Below, one piece after another: positions 38,051 through 50,790 of a DNA stretch of 64,000 nt. This DNA comes from Saururus chinensis (taxonomy: Eukaryota > Streptophyta > Magnoliopsida > Piperales > Saururaceae). The first letter of the stretch is position 1; each line of letters begins with the position of its first letter. A program made the translations under genes and the position numbers. The DNA lies in assembly GCA_035235625.1 (NCBI GenBank), contig CP141143.1, positions 3,826,501 through 3,890,500 of the forward strand, written 5' to 3'. The notes beneath the pieces were generated by a model. That model did no database searches, was not told where the DNA came from, and worked only from the letters and a program-made list of their open reading frames with translations.

Positions 38051-38407
38051 GGGTCTCCATGTATCCTTTGTACTGCAATCATTATAACAGTGGAGCATTT
38101 AGATGTAACAAGGGAGCGGGTACACCATACATGAGATTTCGACTGCCTCACAATAGTTCGTATTTCGCCAAGCTCACCGATCCCAATGAGCGGCCTATGG
38201 GAATTCCTACTAACCAAAGGCTCAATAACGGTGGACCCCTAGAAAAGATGAAAATTCGGTACCCCGTTTTTGGCAGGTAAGACCAACCACTCTATTCATC
38301 TTCTTGGTTTTCTATAAGAGTATAAGAACTGTGAGGTTTGACACAAGGAAAAGCGATAATCTGGTAACAACAAAATTCCCTTCTTCCCTCTGAAAAGAAA
38401 AAAATAA

Positions 38408-39886
38408 TCACATGGGCTTGGTATGCTTGAACCTCCTGAACATTTCTTCCCTGTCAATGAACCGGTCAAGCATTTCACTCTCTTGCAGAACAATGCACTC
38501 CTCTTCCTTCCCGAACCAATTGTAGCGTCTTTTTGCAACGAAGTCATACACAGCATCCCTCAGCGGGGCTGGGATGATTAGCAGAGCGCTTAGAGCTGAG
38601 TATGGCAGTGGTAGGTGGGACGCTACTTTCAGTGCAGCTGCAATCAGTCGGAGACTATTCAGTCAAAATGCTAAACTTAAAAGTACTAATAAAAGATGGC
38701 AATCAGCTATATTCATTTGCTTCAAATTCATTCACTTGGGGAATCATGTACATGTTGAGTACATGTAAACACAAGCAACTGCTTATAATTCCCAGTCTTG
38801 CAAAATCCAGAGGATGCAAAGGAATGGCACAAAGAGGATGTAATAGGAATCTGCTTTTTATAATTTCCCTTGATTATAAAGTTGAAAAAATTAAATAAAA
38901 ACAAATAAATGAAAAAAAACAGGTCTAAGAATGGAACTGCAACTCCAAATCGAAATGATGGAAGACAATAAATCAATAATAAGCCGCCAAGAACAATAAA
39001 AGTTTTACCACGATACATTGTTTATCTTCGTGAATTGTAAACAATATAATCCGGTACTAAAATTCGGTGAGGGGTAATTTACTCCAGTAATGTATCGTGT
39101 CAGTACATTCGAGTTTCCAATAGTATGATGGCAAAATTGTGCATACTGGATCGATTTCATGTTGATATAGTGAAGGAGCTAAATAAAATCAATAGTCTGA
39201 TTGAATAGTATGAAAAGCAAAGATGTCCGCACTGACCAGTGGAGGCCTGATGGTATAAACCCGGGCCTTCGACAAACAAAAAGCGGCGGAGAACGTCGTC
39301 TCTAGTGAGGCCGCAGAGGCTCAAGTAGGGCTCAGCTGCCATAGACTGGAGGCAGCAGAACTTGATCTTCCTATACTTGTCCGCACGAATCACCCATTTC
39401 ACCCCTGCTCAAGCAAAATAGGTTACCACAAACTTTTTGTTTGGGACAAAAGGACCCGCGTTCCCCAAACAGAAACCATAAAAGAAGAATCTCATCGGCA
39501 CACAGAATAATCGACATTGCATCAAAAGGCATGGAAAAAATCCTTTTTTTTTCTTTTTTTAAAACGTCCAGGGCCAAAAAGGACAAGGAGATGATCGAAT
39601 CAAAGGGGCTATATATACCAGCGTGGCAGAGGTGGCAGACACCATCGTAGATGACGACGCCGGGTTGGAGGAGGGTGGGGTCGGCGGCGGGCGCGGAGGA
39701 AGCCGGGGTGAAGACGAACTCATCTTGTTGGGCAACGTCAGCCGCGGAGGCGGACTTCGAAGATGCGGAAGAGAAAAAGGAGGAACAAGGAGGGAGGGAG
39801 GCGGAGAAGGAGCACCTCCTCCCCGATAGGAGACCTCCAAAGGCCGTAGCCTGCGCTCCAAAGCGGGAGCGAAAGCTGCTCATCAT
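38408..39886 (-). CDS. DCC family (DUF393) putative thiol-disulfide oxidoreductase, chloroplast
   Basis: Small plant DCC-family protein, predicted to act as a redox protein in the chloroplast; its substrate is unknown. Exons on the minus strand: 39886-39619, 39404-39237, 38637-38408, all GT-AG, 666 nt and 221 residues. The first of two adjacent ATGs (39886) is chosen; the second would shorten the protein by one residue. Residues 1-50 are rich in Ser, Ala and Arg with few acidic residues, as in a transit peptide. The family signature YDGVCHLC follows with redox cysteines C84 and C87, then VKWVIRADKYRKIKF, the VEGPGLYHQASTGAALKVASHLP region, LLIIPAPLRDAVYDFVAKRR and YNWFGKEEEC near the end. It is tail to tail with POLL, with 976 bp between the stops. 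Confidence 0.95.
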
Positions 39887-42800
39887 TTTCTCCCCCTTCA
39901 ACGTCTACCCTTTTCTCACTACTTGTCTCCCGCTTGTTGTTTTGTCATCGAGCCTCCTCCGGCGGCTTCGCTACACATTTCAATTTGATGATTATGCTTT
40001 GGCAAATAATTTGAGGATCATACTTGTGCTATAATCAGTTTCCTTATTATTCTCCTTTAAATCAAAACTTTTCCTCCAAAAATTAAAAGAACGAATCATA
40101 GCTCAAGTTCAACTGTTTAAGTCACTGACAAAGCGTGAGGCCGGAGGTACACGCGGGGTAGTTACGAGTAGAATGAGGGTGCCAATATTTGGTAATGAAA
40201 TGGCAGTGGGCTGTTTGATTGAGTTATTTGCCAAACTTAGACTTGGGATTATGGAAGGTTATATTGATATCCATGACATAGGTGCGTATTAATAATATAA
40301 TTGATACACATTAAAATAGATATAATCAAAATTAAAAAGATATTATTATAATAAAATTTTAAAGGCATAATAGGTAAAAGAAATTATAAGTGAATATATA
40401 ATACTAATATTGATAATATGCATTGGGAGATTGAGTATGTAATTATTTGATGAGGGAGAAATTATTAGGTATACAATGCATACCTAATACTGTTCTTGTC
40501 ACCTGTTAATGATGAGCACGTGGGGATAGTTTTATTATGGGCCCACAATAGGTCTAGACCATTCCGTTAGTATGCATTGTGTACTTAAAATTTTCTGTAG
40601 ACGAGGACTTCTTCCTAAGATTCTTATATAAAATATGTCAATGTTAAGAATAAACTTAAAATGGGCCAATATTTTGTGTAGTATATTAAATTCATCATAA
40701 TTATGTATTGAAAATATGAGTCACGCAAATTATTACTCCCTCTATCCATTATAAAGTATTATAAAATTAATTTATTTTAAAATTAAATTAAATATTTAAT
40801 ATGAGTTAAATAAATATTATATAGAAGACACTAAGTTAAATGGGTAAGTAAATACATAATTGTTGAGCACTATATTTAAAAAAAGTATTGATATAAAAAC
40901 ATTCTCATCTCATGTATTTTTTTTAAATATATTTAATATAACAAAAATATTGTCAACTTTAAATATTTAAAAAAGTTGCATTTGAATCACAATTTAAAAA
41001 AATAAAAAAATAAAAAATTAATATAATATCAATAAATATTGACTATACGACTGATACATATCAATTTTTTACGGGGTGTACCACTACCACCCCTTATATT
41101 TTGCCGGTGGATATGTGACCTTCCATTCTTGGGATGGCTGTTTTTTCTTAGCAGACTTGGGATGATTTATGCATACCTAAAACTCCTATAAAATGATGAA
41201 GGACGATGGGACTGATTGCTCAAAGGATCTTGAAATTTTGGCCCCTTCCACCGAGATGGGCATCTACAAGATGGATTCATTTTCTAATGTGGTACGATCT
41301 TTGATTGTTAACTCTTTTATCACCGGACAAACTTATACTTCTATTAACTATTAATGATAATTCACGTCTTTCTTAATGCAGAGATAACACGCAGCCAATA
41401 GTTAACCATTCACAATTGTAATCAAGTATAACCGCCCAAAAAAGACACTTCGAATATGACAGGTCAAAATTCGATTTTTCACAACTCACGTTTTTATTTG
41501 GATAACCTCCTTCTTTCTTCGCTAGCACCCGCTGTTTATCTCTGGCATTCACCACTTCCTTTCATTAATGGTAAATGGTAAAAGAGTCGAACCAATGTTG
41601 GAGGGGTCATCGACGAAAAAAATATATTGAGAAGAATTGTGAGCCGTGATTAATTGCAGTTTTATGTTTGTTTTCTGTTAAAGAAAGTTAGAAATTAAAT
41701 AAAAAAATAATTGCTAATTTAAAGTAATTGAAGATGTATTTAGATAAGTTTTTAAATATTTAAATTTGCAAAAGAAAAAGAAAAAAATTGATAGCTCTAT
41801 CTTTGTTTTCGTCCAATCTCATCATATTCCAATGAAAAGGAGGTATAGAAAGAAGAGAAGGAGACGGGTTGACAAAAAAAGGAAGAGGGGACTAGGAGGA
41901 AGCAACTGCGGTAGAGAAGGAGGAGGTAGATGAGTAGCTTCATGGGTGGGTAGAGCTGGTTCAAAGGGTTGAAGAAGAACATATCAAAACTTGACCCAAC
42001 TTGCAAAACTTGACCTGCTTGCTTACTTGCACTTGACCCAACCCTACTAATATAAAAGTTAGGGTTAAAAACTACTATATATACCCTATTAATACTAGGT
42101 TCAAGTCATGTAATTACCCTCATAACCTGCCTCTTCGTGTTTTTTGTTGATTGGACTCTAATTTTTCCATCGTATATTTCCATAATTTAACACTTGGAGA
42201 ATGAGTCTATCATCATTACTTAAAAATTAGCTTATAATTATATTTTTTTAAATTTTTGTTTAGTAGTAACTTTTGTAGTTTCTACATTGTTATAGCTGCA
42301 TTTTGGTGTTTGAGGTTGTCAATGTCAATGCATTTTTGCCATTTTTTGATTTGATCCAACCCTTTTAAAGGGCTCATTTAAGCTTTTATTTAATATATTA
42401 AAGAAAAAGTTAATATGAGGCCAAGTTTTAAGAGCCATTGGATCGAGATATGATGGTGTAAAGGGGCTTCCTAAGTTATGTATGTTATTATATCAAAATT
42501 CAACAACCCACAAAACCTACATTCACATTGATGCATGTGGGCCCGGGCTCACACTAACGGAACTCATATATTAATTATAATTTTTATATGTGGCTATATT
42601 AATTATGAACCACATTTACACAAGTCCTTGCTCACACTGTTGTGTTGTGTGCTGTCGTATTTGACGATACACATTACTTAGGAACATATTAGTTTTTACA
42701 CCCCTTTTTACCATTAATTTGATATATGATAGTTCATGATGCCTAGGCTGACAATAACACACGTGAGCTCAGGCTTATACAAACCTTTCCTATTTAATAT

Positions 42801-43092
42801 TTATTTATTTTTATCATGTTTATTGTCTCTTTCTCCACGTTTACAAGAACCAAAAGGAGCCTAACCAAAAAAAAATTGGGTGTATGTCATACACTGTATT
42901 GGCAATGCATACTACTACTTAAGGCATGACCCATCAACATGGTATAACTGTCATTGCTTGGCGTCTCACACACTATGATAACGGGTCAAGTGTCTCGCAC
43001 CCTATACTAATTGATCATTTGATGAGGTAAGAATATCACTTTTTTTACACTAATAGACCTTACACTACTTATGATTGGATATAGAAAAGTAA
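39887..43092. other. Intergenic DNA between the DCC gene and the copia element
   Basis: The first 100-150 bases are the DCC gene's probable 5' UTR and promoter. The rest is AT-rich with no gene. It contains a Tourist-like MITE (40468-40585), a single Stowaway-like terminus near 40735, and otherwise nothing recognised. Confidence 0.45.
40468..40585. mobile_element. Tourist-like MITE with TTA target duplication
   Basis: The left terminus GGTATACAATGCATACCTAA and the right terminus reverse-complemented, GTACACAATGCATACTAACG, are inverted repeats. TTA flanks both sides (40465-40467 and 40586-40588), the duplication made by PIF/Harbinger-type elements. The 118-bp interior is non-coding. Confidence 0.65.
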
Positions 43093-43647
43093 TGTTGACA
43101 GTGAAATTAATTACGGACTCATTAAGTGAAGGGTAGTCTTGTCCTTTACTTTGGAAGACCTAAGTTATAAATAGGTTTCATCAAAGAGGGTTATGTGATT
43201 GATGCGTGAGTAGATTCTGACGAGAGAAGAATTACGGACCAGAGAAGAAAATAGAGCTGCCACAACCCAGAACCGAGAGGTCTACGCAAAGAGAAGGAAA
43301 ACAGGAATTTCTAGGAGGAAGAAGTTAGAGCTTTCTTCTTGTGTATTGCGTGAGGAGCATTGTTGAAAGATCTTGTAATTTTCTTGTACTTTGATTCTCT
43401 ATCTAGTGGAATTGTGTGATCCCGTGGATGTATGCAGTAAGGCCAAACCACGTTAAATTCCCTTTATATACTTTACTTTCATATTGGTGTTTCTAGATCC
43501 ATATTTCCGCAATACAAGTAGGGGAATAGTAAAATTATACTATGTTAGCCCAGAACTCTATAACAGTAAATATATACTTTGTTCGGCTAGAACCAGAGTA
43601 TAGTAAACTTATACTTTGTTTGGCGAGGCCTGTAGTTTTATTCCCCA
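43093..43647 (+). repeat. 5' LTR of the copia element
   Basis: It begins TGTTGACAGTG and ends TTTTATTCCCCA. A TATA box candidate (TATAAATA, 43166-43173) lies in the first 80 bases, and repeated ACTTTGTTYGGC-type units lie near the 3' end. Confidence 0.9.
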
Positions 43648-43651
43648 CAAC

Positions 43652-43663
43652 TGGTATCGGAGC
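43652..43663 (+). other. Primer-binding site of the copia element
   Basis: TGGTATCGGAGC, four bases after the LTR end, is complementary to the 3' end of initiator tRNA-Met with one difference from the usual TGGTATCAGAGC. Confidence 0.85.
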
Positions 43664-43674
43664 TTCAGGAGGAG

Positions 43675-46600
43675 ATGGCCAACGATAGCAAGTTCAAGAT
43701 AGAGAAATTCAATGGCCAAAATTACAAATTTTGGCGCATGCAAATTGAAAATTACTTGTACCAGAAGGACCTTTACCAACCATTATTTCCAACCAAGCCT
43801 GTTAGTGAAGACAAGGTGGGAGTTGCTTTATCGCAAGGCTCTAGGAGCGGCCAGATTATCTATTTCTTCATCAGTGGCTTCGAACATCACGAAGGCCAAG
43901 ACCACGAAGGAATGCTTTGATCTGTTTGAGTGGTTGTATGCAAGTCCTTCTACAAACAAGGTACATCTTGTGACCAGTTTCTTTTATTTGGAAATGTTTG
44001 ATGATGATACTGTAGCCAATCACTTGAATTCGTTCCATGCTTTGCTTAATCAACTTGAGGCAGTAGATGTTAATTTCACTGAAGATATACAGTTTATTGC
44101 TTTACTTAAGTCTTTGTCATATGATTGGGAATCATTTAAAGTTGTTGTGCATAGTTCCCATAATACACAAAAAATTTAAGTTGAATGGTGTGTGTGGAAT
44201 GATATTGGCTGAAGAAACACACTGTAAGGGTGGTTCTTCTTCATTCGGTTCAACCATGACTATGGAAGATAGGGGGCAACGGCCTCAAAGAGGTAAGCCG
44301 AGATGGAGAGGGAAGTCTAGGAGGGGGCGATCCAAGTCTAAACACCATAAGGGTAATGGGGCTTGTTGGTAGTGTGGGCATAAAGATCACTTGAATAAGG
44401 ATTGCCCAAACCCCCCTCATGATGGAGCACAAAATTATGCTAAAAACAATGTTAATGTTGCTGAAGGTGATTGCATGTTATTGTCTATGGAAAGTAAATG
44501 TGATGCTTTGATTATTGATAGTGGTGCCTCATTTCATGCTACTTCTAGAAAATACTTGATACAGAATTTTGTAGCTAGTGATTTAGGCAATGTCTACTTG
44601 GGCAATGATCAAGCTTGTGAAATCGTAGGCAAGGGTGACATTCGTTTGTTGATTGATGATAATGTTGTGCTTGTATTAAAAGATGTTCGTCTTGTGCCTT
44701 GTTTGACAAAGAACATTATTTATGTTAGTCAATTGGCTGCTTGTGGTTACTCACTTCATGAATGATAGTTAGAAGATGAGAAAAGGTATCATGGTAGTGG
44801 CTAAGGGGAAGAAAATTGGAACATTGTATATGGCATCTAGTTGTTCTAAGCAATTTATTGGAGTGGCCTCTAACGCAGTTAATGTCAGTTTGTGGCATTG
44901 TCGCCTTGGGCATATGTTAGAGAAGGAGATGCAGGTATTAAGCTAAGGGGAATTACCTAGTTTGAGGTGTGCAGATTTAGAATTTTGTGTCATGGGCAAG
45001 CAATGCAAAGTTTTATTTATCAAAGCTACCCCGGAGTGCAGGTCTGAGCGTCTTGAGCTTGTACACATAGATGTTTGCTGACCAGCACAGGTTCTATCCC
45101 TTGGAGGTGTGTCTTACTTCATTACTTTTATTAATGATATTTCTCGCAAGTTATGGGTTTACTTTGCTAGGAATAAATTAGATGTCTTTTCTATCTTTGT
45201 GCAATGGAAAACACTTGTTGTAAATGAGACAGGATTAAAGTTGAAGTGTTTGAAGTCAGACAATGGAGGTGAGTATTACAGTATGAAATTCCAATCCTAC
45301 TGTGATAAACATGACATTCGAATGTTGCTTACTACTCCTAGACAACCCAGACAGAATGGTGTTGCAGAGCAGATGAACAGGACCATCATGGAGAAGACAT
45401 GCAGTATGAGGCTACACTATGGCCTTCCGCTCTCATTCTAGGGTTATGTTGTTGATACTACAACATATTTGATAAATATGTCTCCATGCTACCCCCTAGA
45501 TGGAAGCATTCCTAAAAAGGCATAGTTAAACGAGGTAAAGATTGATCACTTAAGAGTATTTGGTTGTGCTGCTTATGTGCATGTTGATGCAGAGCATAGG
45601 GGCAAGTTAGATTCCAAATCTAACAAGTGCTACTTTGTTGGCTATGGTGGAGATGCTTATGGTTACAGACTATGGGATCTAGTCTATAAGAAGGTTGTCT
45701 GGAGTATTGATGTTGTGTTTCATGAGACAAAGCTGTATAAGTACCATCACAATCTACAAAAGGGGAAGATGAAACAAGTTGAAAGTAAGTTTGTAGAACT
45801 TGAGGCTGAAACACACAGTGGCCCCGGTTCATCTAGTCATGAACAGGTAGTTGAGACTTCTTCAGATACAGTTTCAGATGCAGTTCTGTTGCAGACACTA
45901 CTTGGTTGGACCAGCTCTAGGTAGATTAAGAAGAAGAGAATATTTGATCCTTCTAACCCTGACAACACATTTGGTATACATTCTATATTTGATCCTAATT
46001 TGAATTATTTGCTTTTGACTGATAGTGGTGAACCAGAAAGCTTTGAGGAAGCTTGCAAGATAGACACTTCAGTTTAGTGGGAGTATGCTATGGAAGATGA
46101 GATGGATTCATTGTCATCTAATTATACTTGGGAATTAGTTCCTCTACCTTCAAGTAAAAAGACATTACATAACAAGTAGGTTTACATGCTGAAATATGAA
46201 GCTGTTGGAAGTAAGAGGTATAAAGCTAGACTAGTTGTCAAAGGCTTTGAGCAGAAGTATGGAGTAGATTATACATAGATATTTGCTCCTATTGTCAGAA
46301 TTGCTATCATCAGAATGATGTTGTCCATTGTTGCAGTTGAGGATCTTCACTTAGAGCAATTAGATGTTAAAATAACCTTCCTACATGGTGATTTGGAAGA
46401 TGAGATCTATATACATCAACCCTAAGGTTGTGATAAGAGGAAAATAGAATTTGGTGTGCATGTTGTCTAAGAGCTTGTATGGTTTCAAGCAAACTCCAAG
46501 ACAGTGTGGTATAGAAAATTTGATAGATTTATGCTATCTATTGGATTTTATCATTGCTATTCTGATCATTGCTACTATTACAAAAGGTCGAGAACCTCCT

Positions 46601-47407
46601 ACTTGCTTTTGTTGTTATATGTGGATGACATTGCAGGAGCAGATTATGGTGAGATTAAGATGCTTAAGAGACAAATTATCCCAAGAGGAATATGTTGAGA
46701 AGGTCTTGATGAAATTCAACATGTTGGGTGCCAAACCAGTTGGTACTCCCTTAGCAGCTCACTTCAGGCTTTCAAATGAGCACTCTCCCACTAGACATGA
46801 AGATATAACTCACATGAACAAGGTTCCTTATGCATCTGCTGTAGGTTCATTGATGTATGTAGCCACTTGCACTATACCAGATATAGCTTATGCTGTGAGT
46901 CAAGTTGCAAGGTTTATGGCGAATCCAGGAGAAGAACACTGGAATGCAGTAAAATGGATTCTTAGATATCTGAAGGGTTCCTCAAGTATACATTTACACT
47001 TTGGTGGGAATTCCAGGATTAACTTAGTTAGTTTTGTTGATTCAGATTATGGAGGTAATCTAGATAACAGAATGAGCACTACAGGTTTTGTCTTCACATT
47101 AGGCAGTGGTGCAATTGTTTGGCAGTCACAATTGCAGAAATCTGTGACAAATTCATCTGCTGAGGCAGAGTATATTGCAGCCACTAAAGCTTGCAAGATG
47201 ATGATGTGGTTAAAAGCATTCTTGAAGGAGTTAGACAAACCTCAAGAGAAATGTGCACTTTATTGTAATAACAAAAGTGCAATTGATATGACAAAGAACA
47301 ATGTGTTTCATTATAGAATGAAACATATTGAGATCAAGTATCATTTTGTGAGAGAACTTGTTGAAAAGAAGGTCATTTGCTCAACCACTATTGGTTTTCT
47401 ATACTAG
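43675..47407 (+). pseudogene. Broken copia gag-pol polyprotein
   Basis: Starts MANDSKFKIEKFNGQNYKFW, a typical copia gag N-terminus. A frameshift lies near 43815 and another near 44178. The zinc knuckle (about 44361-44406) is cut by TAG at 44370-44372. Protease shows IIDSGASFHAT (about 44512). Integrase shows LWHCRLGHM (about 44890) and SDNGGEYYS (about 45258), with TGA at 45079 and further stops near 45439 and 45523. Reverse transcriptase shows [19 protein letters not shown] and a YVDD motif (about 46619), with stops near 46075, 46177, 46276 and 46423. RNase H shows SSAEAEYIAATKA (about 47155). It cannot make a functional polyprotein. Confidence 0.93.
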
Positions 47408-47563
47408 AAGAATGGTAGTGATCACACAATTATATAAGATATGAGTGGAGCAATTGCCTTATTTGCAATTGACTTTGTATATGAAATTGATTCGAAAGGG
47501 ATTAGCTTGAGTGGGAGAATTGTTGCTGAAGATTTTTGAGTAATTAGATTTCAAGTGAGAGAT

Positions 47564-48118
47564 TGTTGACGGTGAAATCAATTACAGACTCATTAAGTGA
47601 AGGGTAGTCTTGTCCTTTACTTTGGAAGACCTAAGTTATAAAGGTTTTATCAAAGAGGGTTATGTAATTGATGTGTGAGTGGATTCTGATGAGAGAAGAA
47701 TTCCGGATCAGAGAAGAGAATAGAGTCGCCACAACCTGGAACCGAGAGGTCTACGCAAAGAGAAGGAAAACATGAATTTCTGAGAGGAAGAAGTTGGAGT
47801 TTTCTTCTTGTGTATTGCGTGAGGAGCGTTGCTAAGAGATTTTGTAATTCTCTTGTACTCTGATTCTCTATCTAGTGGAATTTTGTGATTCCGTAGATGT
47901 AGGCAGTAAGGCCGAACCACGTTAAATTCCCTTTGTGTACTTTACTTTTGTATTGGTGTTTCTAGATCTATATTTCTACAGTACAGGTAGGGGAACAGTA
48001 AAATTATACTATGTTCGCCCAGACCTCTAGAATAGTAAATATATATACTCTGTTCGGCCAAAACTAGAGTATAGTAAACTTATACTTTGTTTAACGAGGC
48101 CTGTAGTTTTATTCCTCA
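47564..48118 (+). repeat. 3' LTR of the copia element
   Basis: It begins TGTTGACGGTG and ends TTTTATTCCTCA. The TATA region has lost bases relative to the 5' LTR (TATAAAGG instead of TATAAATAGG). Confidence 0.9.
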
Positions 48119-48420
48119 TGTTGTTAATTAGGACCTACTTTTCTAATTCAATCAAAGGTGTAAGGCCCATAATGTTGAGGAAATGAAGTATGAGTATTGT
48201 TTTCCAGAAAGTCTACCACCTCACTCCCTTATCGGGATGCCATCGGTTTGAAAAAACTGAACTTTAACCTAAACTTGATATTATTTAAAAATAAAAAATT
48301 TAAATTTGACCCATATAATTATTTAAGTTAAATTTAGAAACCCAAACTTAACATATGAAGGTCGCGTTGAACTATTTAAGTTAAATTTTAAAATCTAAAC
48401 CTAACATAGTAGGTACTATA
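48119..48420. other. Intergenic DNA between two retroelements
   Basis: About 300 bases of AT-rich sequence with a few TTAAATTTA-type short repeats; nothing else seen. Confidence 0.5.
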
Positions 48421-49019
48421 TGTCACGCCCCAGCGATGCCCGACCCGAGCCGAACCCACTCCAGGGGCCGGTCAAGCGTGCGGGGGCGACGAAGTGAAAA
48501 TTGAGAAACGATCTAGCGGAAGAGTTAACCCTAACCACGGGCGATTAACAAAAAATACGGAGTGCGCACAATCCTTTGAGCAAGAGTAAATAAAAGGAAA
48601 TAAAGAGTATTGTTTATCACAAAGTAAACAAAAATCCTCAAGCCCACGAGCTTAGTTAAATAAAGCCCACACCGGCTCAAAATGAGTTATAAGCATCACA
48701 ACGGTAAAATGTGACATAAATCCAAAACAAGAACCCTACACAAAGGTTCTAAACATAAGCATGAAACAAAAGAAGGTAAGTCACACAACGATCTCCAAGA
48801 TCACATCCAAGCCATCTCTGACCTTTCCTCGAAGAGGAGATCCTGTCCGTCTGCGTGTCGCACCACGTAGCCCCAAATCAAAACACAAAAGAGGGGTGAG
48901 TTTAACAAACTCAGCAATGGTTTTAATATCACTGTCAACGTTGAAAATACGATAGCATAGTAATGAGATCGTTCAGATCAAAGATTTACATGGTGCATCA
49001 CTTTTTGATCACATTCATA

Positions 49020-49385
49020 TCACCTAACACTGCATCATAATGCTTAATTCAACCTGCATGGATGTATCTCTAACATACATATTCCCACATGTATAGTATC
49101 AAATCAAACTGCATGGATGTATTTCTAACATACATATTCCCACATACATTATATCATAATTCAACCTGCATGGATGTATCTTTAACATACATATTCCCAC
49201 ATGCATAACATCAAAATCAACATGCATGGATGTATCTCTAGCATACATATTCCACATGCATTATATTATAATTCAACCTACATGGATGTATCTCTAACAT
49301 ACATATTCCCACATGCATAACATCAAAATTAACATGCATGGATGTATCTCTAGCATACATATTCTACATGCATCACATCAAAAAC
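49020..49385. repeat. 55/57-bp alternating tandem array, six copies
   Basis: GCATGGATGTATCTCTAACA recurs at about 49056, 49111, 49168, 49223, 49280 and 49335. The spacing alternates 55, 57, 55, 57, 55, indicating a roughly 112-bp dimeric higher-order unit. It is within the solo LTR. Confidence 0.9.
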
Positions 49386-50617
49386 AACCTCAATCAAGGA
49401 GTAACCACACATTAATGTCACACAGACGGGAGCATAGACAAGGCCACGAAGGCGTGTCATGGTCCAAAATTCTACACAAGAATTTAAAGAAAGATCGGGG
49501 TTGTCAATCCCTAATACTGCTCGCCCTAGACGATCCTGGCCAAGGATGTCCCATTCTCACACAGAGAATCTAGAGCAGGGGTGTTCGCCCAGGGACATCT
49601 CTTGCGGAGGGAAGAGCCCGAGTTCTCACACAGAGAACCCTAGAACACGTGGTAGCGGGGTGCACACAGCATACCACACTGGATTCTCAAGGTCCAGATG
49701 ACACTCATAATAACATTCTCACAATCCGCATGACAAGTACACAACTCGTCCCCACATCATTCCATTTAATTAAACTCAACCCGGGGAGTGCACTCGTTCC
49801 ACACAGGAACTCAAATCAAAATATGTCCTTTCGGACCAATCAACTTGCGATTAACCCACGACCGATCAATCCGACACACAATTTCATCACATTGTATCCA
49901 ATTGGTCAAATTCGATTAATCACGATGAAGCCTCAATTGAAAATCCATTTTCATGATGCATGCAGCATGGTACATACATGGGCAAAGCATACATGAATCC
50001 TAATCCATGATAAGTGCTCTCATCAGCCCCTAATGCATCATTCTTAATCACAATGTCAAGCTTCAACATCATCATTTAACCCCCACATGTGTGTATAACT
50101 AGTAGAAGCATTTCATATAATACATATCAACATGCTTGAAAATCAATTCACTACCACACTACACATGTGAATTTCTATCTAAACATGAATTCCAGCGGAA
50201 ATCATAAAAGAAGAATCGTTGAAATCATATCTAAATTCAAAACTCAACCACAAAGGCTAAACACATATAACATCACTCATTTTATCATTGAGTCATGGCA
50301 TTCACCAACATCCACACACTACTAACCACAATTTATCATGACAAATCAGTCCAACAATGGTTGTAGTCCTACTGAAAATATGCTTAACCAAAGGGAAACA
50401 ACCATTCATAATTTCAAGATAACGATTCCAACATCATGCCACAAAACATAAGTCATTTCACAAATTTCTAAGCATATATCTCAATTCCATAATCTCAATA
50501 GCATGCATTTTCAGTAGCATAATATGGCTCAAAACACTCCACATTCATATAAAATTGGCAAGCTAAAGTGGAATAATCAAATTAGACATCATATGCACAA
50601 CATACAATTTACTATGT

Positions 50618-50790
50618 AGCCGATCGAATGCCCTGCAGGCCGATCGATCGGTTACACGCAAAATTTTGAAAATTTACAGTTCGGCCGTTCGAACGCCCAG
50701 CAGGCCGTTCGATCGGCTGAATTGGAAAACCAATGTTTCGGCAGTGTTGCCGATCGATCGCCCACAAGGGCCTTTCGATCGCCAACAAAG
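50618..50790. repeat. About 65-bp degenerate repeat with CGATCGATCG palindromes, three copies
   Basis: Cores at 50620, 50684 and 50749 carry GCCGATCGAATGCCC-like and GGCCGTTCGATCGG-like blocks. Each copy contains a near-palindrome around the TCGATCG core. It is within the solo LTR. Confidence 0.75.

Larger units (their letters stand above)
43093..48118 (+). mobile_element. Decayed Ty1/copia LTR retrotransposon with both LTRs
   Basis: The element has two 555-bp LTRs, a primer-binding site just after the 5' LTR, internal gag-protease-integrase-reverse transcriptase-RNase H remains in copia order, and a purine-rich tract (about 47552-47563) before the 3' LTR. The LTRs differ at several dozen positions plus small indels (roughly 7-8% by eye), so the insertion is old. 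No matching 5-bp target duplication was found: the flanks are agtaa on the left and tgttg on the right. Confidence 0.92.

Noticed and set aside
38059-38280. Short open frame between POLL and the DCC gene
   Set aside because: No family resemblance, no splice partner, and part lies in a dispersed repeat.
39623-40034. Plus-strand open frames over DCC exon 1
   Set aside because: They are antisense shadows of the GC-rich transit-peptide exon.
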